Origin: UBA6522 sp965205045
GTDB lineage: Bacteria > Pseudomonadota > Gammaproteobacteria > Steroidobacterales > Rariloculaceae
Length of the DNA stretch: 64,000 nt
Assembly: GCA_965205045.1 (NCBI GenBank)
Contig: OZ242031.1
Coordinates: 3,472,001 to 3,536,000, forward strand
Reading direction: 5' to 3'
Below the pieces are notes generated by a model. That model did not search any database and was not told where the DNA came from. It worked only from the letters and a program-made list of their open reading frames with translations. Shown here one piece after another: positions 44,243-52,649 of this stretch. Positions within the stretch are counted from its first letter, which is position 1, and each line of letters begins with the position of its first letter. The translations under genes were made by a program, and so were the position numbers.

Positions 44243-45907
44243 ATGAATACCTCCGGGAAGCGGGTCATCAAGGCGCCGACCGGCAATACGTTGCAGGCGA
44301 AGAGCTGGCTCACGGAAGCGCCGTTGCGCCTGCTCATGAACAACCTCGACCCGATGGTGGGCGAGCGTCCGGACGAACTGGTCGTCTACGGCGGGATCGG
44401 CAAGGCGGCCCGAAACTGGGCGTGTTTCGATGAGATTGTCGAGAGGCTCAAGGCACTCGGGGAAAACGAGACCCTGCTGGTGCAGTCCGGCAAGCCGGTC
44501 GGCGTGCTGGAAACGCACAGGGACGCCCCCAGGGTCCTGATCGCCAATTCCAACCTGGTCCCGGCGTGGGCGAACTGGGGGCACTTCCGTGAGCTCGACC
44601 GAAAGGGGTTGATGATGTTCGGCCAGATGACGGCCGGGTCCTGGATCTACATCGGTAGCCAGGGAATCGTGCAGGGCACCTACGAAACCTTCGTCGAAAT
44701 GGGCCGCCGCCATTACGCCGGCGACCTGTGCGGAAAGTGGATCCTGACCGCCGGGCTTGGGGGCATGGGCGGGGCGCAGCCGCTTGCGGCGACCATGGCG
44801 GGCGCCTCGATGCTGGCCATCGAATGCCAGTCGGACCGCATCGACAAGCGCCTGGAGACGGGATACCTCGATCGCAGAGCCGAAACGCTCGACGACGCGA
44901 TGGCCGTGGTTGAAGACGCGGTCGAGAGCGGCAAGGCGGTCTCGGTCGGGCTGTTGGGCAATGCGGCGGAATTGCTTCCCGAGATCATCGAACGCGGCAT
45001 TCGGCCGGACGCAGTGACGGATCAGACATCGGCGCACGATCCGGCGAATGGTTACCTGCCGGCAGGCTGGAGCGTGGGGGAGTGGATCGAGAAGCGCCAG
45101 TCCGGTCCGGATGCCGTGGTCGCCGCGGCAACGGAATCCATTGCGGTGCACGTGCGCGCAATGCTCGAGTTCCACAACGCCGGTGTGCCGACGTTCGACT
45201 ACGGCAACAACATTCGGCAGGTTGCGCTGGACCGGGGCGTCAGCAACGCCTTCGATTTTCCGGGATTCATTCCTGCCTACGTGCGCCCGCTGTTTTGCCG
45301 CGGCATCGGGCCATTCCGCTGGGTAGCGCTGTCCGGCGACCCGGAAGACATCTACAGGACCGATCGCAGGGTAAAGGAACTCATTCCGGATGACGCGCAT
45401 CTGCACGCCTGGCTGGATGCCGCTCGGGAACAGATCCAATTTCAGGGGCTGCCGGCGCGCATCTGCTGGGTCGGGCTGGGCCAGCGCGACAGGCTGGGCC
45501 TGGCTTTCAACGAAATGGTCAGGAACGGTGAACTGAGCGCGCCTGTGGCGATCGGCAGAGACCACCTGGATAGCGGCTCCGTTGCAAGCCCGAATCGCGA
45601 AACCGAAGCGATGCGCGACGGCTCGGACGCGGTATCCGACTGGCCACTGTTGAACGCGCTGGTGAATACGGCCAGCGGCGCAACCTGGGTTTCCATTCAT
45701 CATGGCGGGGGCGTCGGGATGGGCTACGCGCAACATGCCGGACTTGTCATCGTATGCGATGGCACGAAGGAGGCTGATCGTCGTATCGCTCGCGTCCTGT
45801 GGAACGATCCCGCAAGCGGCGTCATGCGTCATGCGGATGCCGGTTACGAAGCCGCCATCGATTGCGCCAGGGACAATGATCTCGATGTGCCGATGGTCAG
45901 GTCCTGA
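44243..45907 (+). CDS. hutU: Urocanate hydratase
   Basis: 554 aa from ATG 44243, the standard length. Second enzyme of histidine degradation, binding NAD as an electrophilic cofactor. Diagnostic segments are NNLDPMVGERPDELVVYGGI, YIGSQGIVQGTYETF, LTAGLGGMGGAQPLAATMAG, CWVGLGQRDRLGLAFN and WVSIHHGGGVGMGYAQHAG. The stop codon shares a base with the hutH start (TGATG), so hutU and hutH are coupled. Confidence 0.97.
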   Translation: MNTSGKRVIKAPTGNTLQAKSWLTEAPLRLLMNNLDPMVGERPDELVVYGGIGKAARNWACFDEIVERLKALGENETLLVQSGKPVGVLETHRDAPRVLIANSNLVPAWANWGHFRELDRKGLMMFGQMTAGSWIYIGSQGIVQGTYETFVEMGRRHYAGDLCGKWILTAGLGGMGGAQPLAATMAGASMLAIECQSDRIDKRLETGYLDRRAETLDDAMAVVEDAVESGKAVSVGLLGNAAELLPEIIERGIRPDAVTDQTSAHDPANGYLPAGWSVGEWIEKRQSGPDAVVAAATESIAVHVRAMLEFHNAGVPTFDYGNNIRQVALDRGVSNAFDFPGFIPAYVRPLFCRGIGPFRWVALSGDPEDIYRTDRRVKELIPDDAHLHAWLDAAREQIQFQGLPARICWVGLGQRDRLGLAFNEMVRNGELSAPVAIGRDHLDSGSVASPNRETEAMRDGSDAVSDWPLLNALVNTASGATWVSIHHGGGVGMGYAQHAGLVIVCDGTKEADRRIARVLWNDPASGVMRHADAGYEAAIDCARDNDLDVPMVRS

Positions 45908-47457
45908 TGGAGGCGACGAGCAAACGCATGAATCTTGAAATTGACGAACAAGCCCTTACGCTGGCTGAACTTCGGCGGGCCTGGGAAGCACCGCTGCAGG
46001 TTCGACTCGGTCATGCCGCTCGCGACGATGTAGTCAAGTCGAAGGCGTATGTGGACCGATTCCTGAAACGTGGCGACACGGCTTATGGCGTCAATACGGG
46101 TTTCGGCCAGCTGGCCACCATTGGCATCGACGAATCCGAGCTGAAAGCTCTGCAGAAAAACCTTCTTCGCTCACACGCGGCCGGCGTTGGCGAACCGCTT
46201 GCCGATGCCGTAGTGCGACTTGCCATGGTCATGAAAGTGGTCGCGCTCGCACGGGGTTATTCGGGCGTCAGGCCGCAATTGATTGACGCTCTGTGCGGCC
46301 TCATCAGCCACGGAATCTGCCCGATCGTGCCGTCCAGGGGCTCGGTCGGCGCATCCGGAGATCTCGCCCCCCTTGCCCATATCGCCGGAGCCCTGATTGG
46401 CGAGGGCGATGCTTCCTGCGATGGTGACGTCGTCCCGGCATCCGACGCCCTGGGCCGAGCGCAGCTTCAACCGTTGGAGCTTGCTCCGAAAGAAGGGTTG
46501 GCGCTCTTGAACGGCACCCAGGTTTCTACGGCGTTGGCGTTGGCTGCCCTGTTTCGGGCAGAACACATTCTGTCCGCTTCGGTGGTCGCAGGCGCGATGT
46601 CGGCCGATGCCGTAAAGGGCAGCGACACGCCGTTCGACGAACGCGTTCACCGTGTCCGGGGACATCGCGGTCAGCTGGAGGTCGGCGCACTGTTGCGGAA
46701 ACTGATGATGGGCAGCGAAATCCGCGCCTCGCACCTGGCCTGCAGCCGTGTCCAGGATCCTTATTCCATTCGCTGCCAACCCCAGGTCATTGGCGCCTGT
46801 CTGGGCGTGCTGCGGCATGCTGCTGAAGTCCTTCAGATCGAAGCCAACGGCGTGACCGACAATCCCCTTGTGTTCGCCGACACCGACGCGATTCTTTCGG
46901 GCGGCAATTTTCACGCTGAGCCGGTGGCGCTCGTTGCCGACTACATCGCGCTGTCCATTGCTGAAATCGGGTCGTTGTCCGAACGGCGCATCGCGCTTCT
47001 GATCGATTCGAGTTTGAGCAATCTCCCGGCGTTTCTGGTCGAAGATGGCGGGCTTTGCTCCGGATTCATGGGCGCGCAGGTAACGGCAGCCGCTCTCGCG
47101 TCGGAGAACAAATCACTCGCGCACCCGGCCAGCGTCGACAGCATTCCAACTTCGGCGAACCAGGAGGATCATGTCAGCATGGCGACATTCGCGGCCCGCC
47201 GGCTGCACGACATGCTTGACAACGTCGGGCACATTGTTGCGATCGAACTGCTGGCTGCCGCACAGGGCATTGAATTTCACCGTCCGCTCAAATCGTCGGA
47301 TCCGCTCGAGAAGGCATTGAAGCAGGTGAGGCCGATATCGGCACACTATTCCCGCGACAGGTCACTGTCTGCCGAAATCGACATGCTGGCGGAGAAGGTA
47401 AATGACGGTCTGTTCTGCGACGATGCCACGTCGATATTGCCCAGCATGAAGCCGTGA
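45907..47457 (+). CDS. hutH: Histidine ammonia-lyase
   Basis: 516 aa from ATG 45907 (an ATG at 45928 is also possible). It deaminates histidine to urocanate, the first pathway step. The MIO prosthetic group forms from Ala-Ser-Gly at 149-151 in GSVGASGDLAPLAHI. Other marks are AYGVNTGFGQLA with its catalytic Tyr, YSIRCQPQVIGA, and GNFHAEPVA. Its stop overlaps the GTG start of hutG. Confidence 0.97.
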   Translation: MEATSKRMNLEIDEQALTLAELRRAWEAPLQVRLGHAARDDVVKSKAYVDRFLKRGDTAYGVNTGFGQLATIGIDESELKALQKNLLRSHAAGVGEPLADAVVRLAMVMKVVALARGYSGVRPQLIDALCGLISHGICPIVPSRGSVGASGDLAPLAHIAGALIGEGDASCDGDVVPASDALGRAQLQPLELAPKEGLALLNGTQVSTALALAALFRAEHILSASVVAGAMSADAVKGSDTPFDERVHRVRGHRGQLEVGALLRKLMMGSEIRASHLACSRVQDPYSIRCQPQVIGACLGVLRHAAEVLQIEANGVTDNPLVFADTDAILSGGNFHAEPVALVADYIALSIAEIGSLSERRIALLIDSSLSNLPAFLVEDGGLCSGFMGAQVTAAALASENKSLAHPASVDSIPTSANQEDHVSMATFAARRLHDMLDNVGHIVAIELLAAAQGIEFHRPLKSSDPLEKALKQVRPISAHYSRDRSLSAEIDMLAEKVNDGLFCDDATSILPSMKP

Positions 47458-48245
47458 CGGAAACGTTCTGTTTCGAGCAAGCGGACTCGCCGCTGGTGAT
47501 CAGTATTCCGCATGACGGTCGTGAGCTGGCGCCGGGCATGGCGGGGCGAATGTCGGACGTGGGCCGGTCCCTGCCGGATACGGACTGGCATGTGCGGCGA
47601 CTCTACGAGTTCGCCGGCCAGCTTGAGGCGAGCGTTCTGGCGGCGCGTTTCTCCCGATATGCGGTTGATCTGAACCGGCCGTCGTCGGACGAGGCTCTCT
47701 ACGATGGGCAGCTATCGACCGGACTGTGCCCGTCAGCCACATTCGACGGCGCGAACATCTACGCCAGGGGCAATTCGTGCACGAGCCGCGAACGGCAACG
47801 GAGAATGCGAACCTACTGGCAGCCGTATCACGATATGCTGGATGCCGTGCTGACGAATACGCGTCGGCGCTTCGGCTATGCGTTGCTCTGGGACGCGCAT
47901 TCCATTCGCTCCGAGGTCCCTGCGCTGTTCCGTGGCGTGCTACCGGACCTGAGCATCGGAACCAACGATGGAGCAAGCTGCGACCCCCGCTTGCAGCGGG
48001 CCGTTTACCGGGCGGCAAGTGCGACCGACTATTCGGTGGTTCTCAATGGCCGGTTCAAGGGCGGGTATATCACGCGTCATTACGGCAACCCCGGCGACGA
48101 CGTACATGCCGTCCAGCTTGAACTGGCGCAGCACACCTACATGGATGAGCGGACGTTGCGATACGACGAGGACGCGGCCGACCGGCTGAGGGTTGTCCTT
48201 CGGGCCATGTTGGGCGAATTTGTTTCCAACGCTCGACGAGCCTGA
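47454..48245 (+). CDS. hutG: N-formylglutamate deformylase
   Basis: 263 aa from GTG 47454, overlapping the hutH stop (GTGA). It removes formate from N-formylglutamate, giving glutamate as the last step. The FGase family motifs LVISIPHDGREL, AVDLNRPSSDEALY, WDAHSIRSEVPALFRG and GRFKGGYITRHYG are present. With hutF it completes the formylglutamate branch. The following 150 bases have no gene until the hutC operator. Confidence 0.95.
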   Translation: MTETFCFEQADSPLVISIPHDGRELAPGMAGRMSDVGRSLPDTDWHVRRLYEFAGQLEASVLAARFSRYAVDLNRPSSDEALYDGQLSTGLCPSATFDGANIYARGNSCTSRERQRRMRTYWQPYHDMLDAVLTNTRRRFGYALLWDAHSIRSEVPALFRGVLPDLSIGTNDGASCDPRLQRAVYRAASATDYSVVLNGRFKGGYITRHYGNPGDDVHAVQLELAQHTYMDERTLRYDEDAADRLRVVLRAMLGEFVSNARRA

Positions 48246-48401
48246 GCCCCATCCGGCCTGGCGAGCCGTGCAAACAGCCCCCTGACCGGTGTCATGCGGC
48301 GTTGCCGGACTCCCGGCCGATCATTTTTTCGAGCTTGCGCCGAAAATGCAGCGCGGCTGTTCGCAGGCCGCGAATTGAAAACAGCGCCGACATGGAATAA
48401 C

Positions 48402-48413
48402 TTGTATAGACAA
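48402..48413. promoter_or_regulatory. HutC-type operator upstream of hutC
   Basis: TTGTATAGACAA, one mismatch from the palindrome in the hutI-hutF gap. It lies 57 bases before the hutC start and suggests autoregulation of the repressor and of the DUF6152 gene coupled behind it. Confidence 0.75.
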
Positions 48414-48469
48414 CCTCTTGCGGCCGGCCAGGTGACGGCGGCATCGCGTAAGGATGCGACAGTGCCGAC

Positions 48470-49243
48470 ATGACTGCGACTCCAAAACCACGCTACCAGC
48501 AACTCAAGGAGCAGATCATTTCCCGAATCTCCAGTGGAGATCTGCAGCCGCTGGACCGGGTGCCATCCGAACACGAACTGGTCGGGTCCGCCGGCGTGTC
48601 GCGCATGACGGCCAATCGGGCGTTGAGAGAACTGACCGACGAGGGTTACGTCGAACGAGTGGCCGGCGTCGGCACATTTGTGGCGGACCTGAAGGCCGCG
48701 TCGCATCTGCTCGAAGTACGCAATATCGCCGACGAGATTCAGATGCGGGGACACGAACACCGTGCGACCGTTATCGACCTGGAAGTTCGTCGCGCAGCGT
48801 CGGACATTGCGGACCTGCTTCATGTTTCAGCAGGATCGAAAGTCAATCACGTGTTTCTGGTTCATTTTGAGAACGATATTCCAATTCAAGTTGAAGATCG
48901 CTATGTAACGATCAATTTTGGTAATGATTTTCTAACGCAGGATTTTCAGAGCGTTACGCCGAGCGCTTACCTGAGCCAGATCTCTCCGCTGCAGGAGGCC
49001 GAACACGTGGTTCGGGCAAAAATGCCCGGTGCCCGCATCGGTCGGCTGCTGATAATGAAGGCGGATGAACCTTGCCTGGTGGTCACGCGGCGAACCTGGG
49101 TAAACGCCAGGCCAGTCAGCTTCGCGCGCCTTTTTCATCCTGGAAACCGGTTCGAACTGGCCGGGCGCTACAGGCCACCCGGGATACCCGGGAACGATCC
49201 ACAATATTCAAACCTCGTTGAACTCAGGAATTTTGATCGATGA
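48470..49243 (+). CDS. hutC: Histidine utilisation repressor, GntR family
   Basis: 257 aa from ATG 48470. N-terminal winged helix (RYQQLKEQIISRISSGDL, VPSEHELVGSAGVSRMTANR) and C-terminal UTRA ligand domain (LHVSAGSKVNHVFLVHFEND, YLSQISPLQEAEHVVRA). HutC binds urocanate and releases the hut operators; two such sites are visible at 42796 and 48402. It is transcribed separately from hutG after a 224-base gap and overlaps the next gene by four bases. Confidence 0.93.
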   Translation: MTATPKPRYQQLKEQIISRISSGDLQPLDRVPSEHELVGSAGVSRMTANRALRELTDEGYVERVAGVGTFVADLKAASHLLEVRNIADEIQMRGHEHRATVIDLEVRRAASDIADLLHVSAGSKVNHVFLVHFENDIPIQVEDRYVTINFGNDFLTQDFQSVTPSAYLSQISPLQEAEHVVRAKMPGARIGRLLIMKADEPCLVVTRRTWVNARPVSFARLFHPGNRFELAGRYRPPGIPGNDPQYSNLVELRNFDR

Positions 49244-50016
49244 AGGCTACCGTAGCCCGGGCCAACACGTTGATGGTGTGCAGAAACCTTGAGTCGATGT
49301 GCCGGCTCACACAGTTGCACCACCCGGGACCCGCCAGGTTCAAGCGCCGGATCCCGGCAGGCGCGTTATTGTTTTCCCTCGCCATGTGCTCATCCGGCCT
49401 GGCGCACCACAGCTACATTCGCATCGACCGAAACATCGTTGTTGCGTTCGAAGCCACAGTAGTGGACTTTGACTGGCGCAATCCGCATGTTTGTTTCCGG
49501 GTTGCGACCGAGACTGAGAACGGAGAAAGTGTCGAATGGGAAATCGAGTCCGGCAGCACCCCGATCCTCGCCCACAGCGGTTGGTCTGCGGATTCGCTCA
49601 ATCCGGGCGATGTCATCCGGATCAGGATGCATCCGGAGCAGAACAGCGATCGGCGCTACGCGCTGCTGGAGTCTCTGACGACGGTGGACGGGACGGTTCT
49701 CAAACAAGGCATTCTTCCGTCCAGCGCGACGGAGACCACGGCCGACATCAGCGGCACCTGGAAGTCGCGTCTGGAGCCCGACGCACCGATCGAGGTCCTG
49801 AGCGGACTGTTTGCCGAGTTCATGACGGTTCCGGTGACTGAAGCAGGACAGGCATCGATCGATGGCCGCAGTTTGACGCTCGACGTGTTTCTTGAAGATC
49901 CGGAATTTCTGGCGGAGAGCTTCCGCGGCACCTTGAACTGGGACTATACGCCTGACTTCGAGTTTTACCGCTATGATTGCGACCCGGATGTCGCCACACG
50001 GTTCAGTCTGCCGTAG
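49240..50016 (+). CDS. DUF6152-family exported protein coupled to hutC
   Basis: 258 aa from ATG 49240, overlapping the hutC stop (ATGA); ATG 49273 or 49297 may be the true start because the signal peptide core (RIPAGALLFSLAMCSSGLA) begins only near residue 37. It is followed by HHSYIRID and the DUF6152 domain (TVVDFDWRNPHVCFRVATE, EWEIESGSTPILAHSGW). The C-terminal part ends DYTPDFEFYRYDCDPDV, almost as in the gene at 27848. The coupling suggests control by HutC, but no role in histidine use is known. Confidence 0.78.
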   Translation: MKATVARANTLMVCRNLESMCRLTQLHHPGPARFKRRIPAGALLFSLAMCSSGLAHHSYIRIDRNIVVAFEATVVDFDWRNPHVCFRVATETENGESVEWEIESGSTPILAHSGWSADSLNPGDVIRIRMHPEQNSDRRYALLESLTTVDGTVLKQGILPSSATETTADISGTWKSRLEPDAPIEVLSGLFAEFMTVPVTEAGQASIDGRSLTLDVFLEDPEFLAESFRGTLNWDYTPDFEFYRYDCDPDVATRFSLP

Positions 50017-50032
50017 CGCGTCCCGGCGCGTG

Positions 50033-50776
50033 TCAGGGGCCTACGATAATCCAGGCGCCGATCAACAGCAGGGATGCGCCCAGAAGGCCGCCTCCCAGCC
50101 TGGCCGGGCCGCTGACCCGACTCCATAGCATTACGCCGGTCAAGCTGAGAAACAGCAGCATCACGGCATAGGCGCTGATTACAAGGTGCCAGGCGCCGCC
50201 TTCCAGGCCGCGGCCGCTATGAAGCCGGTTGACGATGCGGTTGAATCCGCGGTCGCTCCGGGAAATGGCGATCTCGCTGGAACCCACGACCCATTCGCCG
50301 CTGAAGTCGCCCCCGGGCGCTTGCCAGCTTGCAGAGAAACTCGGGTCCTGGGCGGCGGCGCCACCTCCGCTGCGGCGACCGCCCCCCATTGCTGGTGACG
50401 TGCCGGCCGGTAGCTGGCCCATACCCATGGCCCTGCCGGCAGGTTGGGATGTTGCCTCGCGACGCTCGAGCGTCGGGCTCGTGCGCAGCCCGTATTCTGC
50501 AACGAGGAAATCGGCGAGCTCCTGCGGCGACCCGAAGCCGCGTACCGGCGCCGGAATCGTGAACTCGTCGGTCAGCGCCGGTGCACCCAGCGTAAAGTGG
50601 GTGCGGTGGTTGAGCATGAAGCCGGACCAGGCGAATATCAGGGCAAGAACGGCGGTGGAGATCCCCGTCCACGCATGGGTTTTCTTCACCCAGCGCACGC
50701 CGATGGGGGTCGCAATGGGGGAGGGCATCAGCGGGTGCGATGCCAGTCCGCGCTTTTTCTTTCCAGCTCTCATCAT
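50033..50776 (-). CDS. PepSY-type membrane protein (second of pair)
   Basis: 247 aa from ATG 50776, overlapping the preceding stop (ATGA). It has an N-terminal helix with the PepSY-TM mark (KKTHAWTGISTAVLALIFAW), a periplasmic region with a Gly/Met-rich insert (MGMGQLPAG, GGGRRSGGG), and two C-terminal helices (ISAYAVMLLFLSLTGVMLW). PepSY-associated proteins occur in iron- and siderophore-reduction systems; here only the fold can be claimed. Met and His residues in the insert might bind metal. Confidence 0.72.
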   Translation of the reverse strand: MMRAGKKKRGLASHPLMPSPIATPIGVRWVKKTHAWTGISTAVLALIFAWSGFMLNHRTHFTLGAPALTDEFTIPAPVRGFGSPQELADFLVAEYGLRTSPTLERREATSQPAGRAMGMGQLPAGTSPAMGGGRRSGGGAAAQDPSFSASWQAPGGDFSGEWVVGSSEIAISRSDRGFNRIVNRLHSGRGLEGGAWHLVISAYAVMLLFLSLTGVMLWSRVSGPARLGGGLLGASLLLIGAWIIVGP

Positions 50777-51372
50777 GGCGTCAGCGTCATGAAGTAGAGG
50801 GCAAAAACAAACATGCCCGAAAACAGGCCGAGGCCCAGCAGGCGGTGGCCGTGAAGGCGGCTCCACATGAGCATGCCGGTGAGGGCCAGCACGACCAGCG
50901 CACCGGTATAGGCGTCGCTCAGAATGCGCCAGCCGAGGGGGCCGCCCTCCGCGCGATGGAGCCGGTTGAGCGTATCGATGAATGAACGGTTCGTCCGCGT
51001 GGCCTGCGCCACATCGTCGCCCTCCTGGTAACGGACATCGATCGCATCGCCGGGGGAATTGAATCGGACCTGGTAATTGATGGGATCGTCACTGGGCGTG
51101 AAGTTTCTGGGATAGGCGCCCGAACGGCGTGCACCGACCTGCTCGCGGGCATAGACGCGGAAGTCGTCCCAGGAGGCCAGTGCCGATTCGGGCACCGCGA
51201 ACTCCATCACCTCGTTGGGGACCACTTCGTCGTTCAGTCCGAAGTCGTCATACTCCATGAACAGCGTGGTGATCGAGAACAGCACGCCCGCAACCGCACC
51301 GGCGAGGCCCAGCCAGGCGTGCGTGCGCCTCAACCATTTCAGGAAGGTGGGCGTTTGCCAGGAGCCCGGCAT
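50773..51372 (-). CDS. PepSY-type membrane protein (first of pair)
   Basis: 199 aa if ATG 51372 is used; GTG 51393 or TTG 51396 would add seven or eight residues. The first helix carries the same mark as its partner (FLKWLRRTHAWLGLAGAVAG), followed by a periplasmic domain (MEFAVPESALASWDDF) and a C-terminal pair of helices (YTGALVVLALTGMLMWSRL). It is the upstream gene of a coupled pair that probably arose by duplication. A role in membrane electron transfer or metal reduction is suggested by the family only. Confidence 0.7.
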   Translation of the reverse strand: MPGSWQTPTFLKWLRRTHAWLGLAGAVAGVLFSITTLFMEYDDFGLNDEVVPNEVMEFAVPESALASWDDFRVYAREQVGARRSGAYPRNFTPSDDPINYQVRFNSPGDAIDVRYQEGDDVAQATRTNRSFIDTLNRLHRAEGGPLGWRILSDAYTGALVVLALTGMLMWSRLHGHRLLGLGLFSGMFVFALYFMTLTP

Positions 51373-51457
51373 GAAGGGATGTGCCTTGACCACCAATCAA
51401 CCCAACATTTCACCCGCGATACTTGTGCGCTAATGTTACCGGCCGGAGAGGTCGATA

Positions 51458-51829
51458 ATGCAAAGAATTTCCAAGCTCGGCGCACTGATTTCGATTCCGG
51501 TCGGCAGCCTGAAGAAATCGCTGGCCTTTTATGGGGACAAACTCGGATTCAGCGTGCAACTGCGAGACGAGCGTCTGGGCTGGGCGGAACTGGAGAGCGA
51601 CTCCGGGAACGTGCGAATCGGGCTCGCCGAAGTGCAGGAAGTCAAGCGGGGAGGGCCGGTTCTGGTGATCGAGGTCGAGGATATCGAAGCGGCTGTCGAG
51701 GCGCTGAGTGAACTCGAGATAGAGGTGAGTGAGATTACGGATGTCAAGCAAATTGCCCGCGTTGCAACGCTTGAGGATCCCGACCGCCACTTGCTGATGC
51801 TGCGGCAAAGCTACCGGCCACGCAATTGA
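51458..51829 (+). CDS. VOC-superfamily (glyoxalase-like) protein
   Basis: 123 aa from ATG 51458 with GAGAGG seven bases upstream. One vicinal-oxygen-chelate domain: SIPVGSLKKSLAFYGDKLGF, GWAELESDSGNVRIGLAEV, and the C-terminal TLEDPDRHLLMLRQ with a possible metal ligand. Such proteins act as lyases, dioxygenases or resistance proteins; nothing here fixes the substrate. It is coupled to the acetyltransferase by a TTGA overlap. Confidence 0.85.
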   Translation: MQRISKLGALISIPVGSLKKSLAFYGDKLGFSVQLRDERLGWAELESDSGNVRIGLAEVQEVKRGGPVLVIEVEDIEAAVEALSELEIEVSEITDVKQIARVATLEDPDRHLLMLRQSYRPRN

Positions 51830-52647
51830 ACCTCAGACGCTACCTCGATCGAATCGGATACCACGGCGATGCCCGGCCGACGGTGTCGACGCTGGCTTCA
51901 TTGCTCCCGGTGCACGCCTGTTCGGTCCCCTTCGAAAACATTGATGTCCAACTGGGACGAACGCTCACGATCGACGTGGAGGACGCATTCGAAAAGATCG
52001 TCGAGCGTGGCCGCGGCGGCTGGTGCTACGAGCAGAATGGTCTGTTTGGGTGGGCGCTGGCCGAACTGGGCTTCGAAGTCATGCGAGTCGCAGGGGCCGT
52101 GCGCCGCGACGAGCGCGGAGACGCGGCGCTCAACAACCACCTGTGTCTCCTGGTTCGTGAGCCGGGTGCCCGGCAACCCGTCTACCTTGCGGATGTCGGC
52201 TTTGGCGGCAGCATGATCGCGCCCATCGTGTTGGCCGAGGGCGAGCACAGTCAGGCTCCGTACCGTATCCGGCTCCGTTTTTTCGAAGAGGGGTACTGGC
52301 GCCTGTTTGAGGAATCGGCCGACGGCACTTCGAATTACGAATTTGCCGCCAGACCTGCTGACGAGGTTGCGCTGGCGGCAAAGAGCAGCCAACTACAGAC
52401 CGATCCCCAATCAGGGTTCGTCCACAATCTGGTCGTGCAGAAACGATTACCGGACGCGCACGTTTGCCTGCGCGGGCGCGTCCTGGCGACAACGACCGCC
52501 ACTGGCAAGCAGTCCGCGTTGCTGGAGTCAGCGGAGGAACTGGAGGCTACGGTTTCGGAACTGTGCGGCCGGGAAATCCCCGGCGTCGCCGGGCTTTGGC
52601 CGCGAGTCGTGGCGCGCCACAAGGAGTGGAGCCGGCAGCACCAATAA
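51826..52647 (+). CDS. Arylamine N-acetyltransferase
   Basis: 273 aa from TTG 51826, overlapping the VOC stop. It transfers acetyl from acetyl-CoA to arylamines and hydrazines. The catalytic triad is visible: Cys67 (GGWCYEQNG), His105 (LNNHLCLLV) and Asp123 (YLADVGFGGS). PFENIDVQLG at 35-44 is also typical. Length is normal. Together with the VOC gene it may detoxify aromatic compounds. Confidence 0.94.
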   Translation: MNLRRYLDRIGYHGDARPTVSTLASLLPVHACSVPFENIDVQLGRTLTIDVEDAFEKIVERGRGGWCYEQNGLFGWALAELGFEVMRVAGAVRRDERGDAALNNHLCLLVREPGARQPVYLADVGFGGSMIAPIVLAEGEHSQAPYRIRLRFFEEGYWRLFEESADGTSNYEFAARPADEVALAAKSSQLQTDPQSGFVHNLVVQKRLPDAHVCLRGRVLATTTATGKQSALLESAEELEATVSELCGREIPGVAGLWPRVVARHKEWSRQHQ

Positions 52648-52649
52648 CC

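Noticed and set aside
44051..45832. 593-codon minus frame opposite hutU
   Set aside because: Antisense shadow of hutU.
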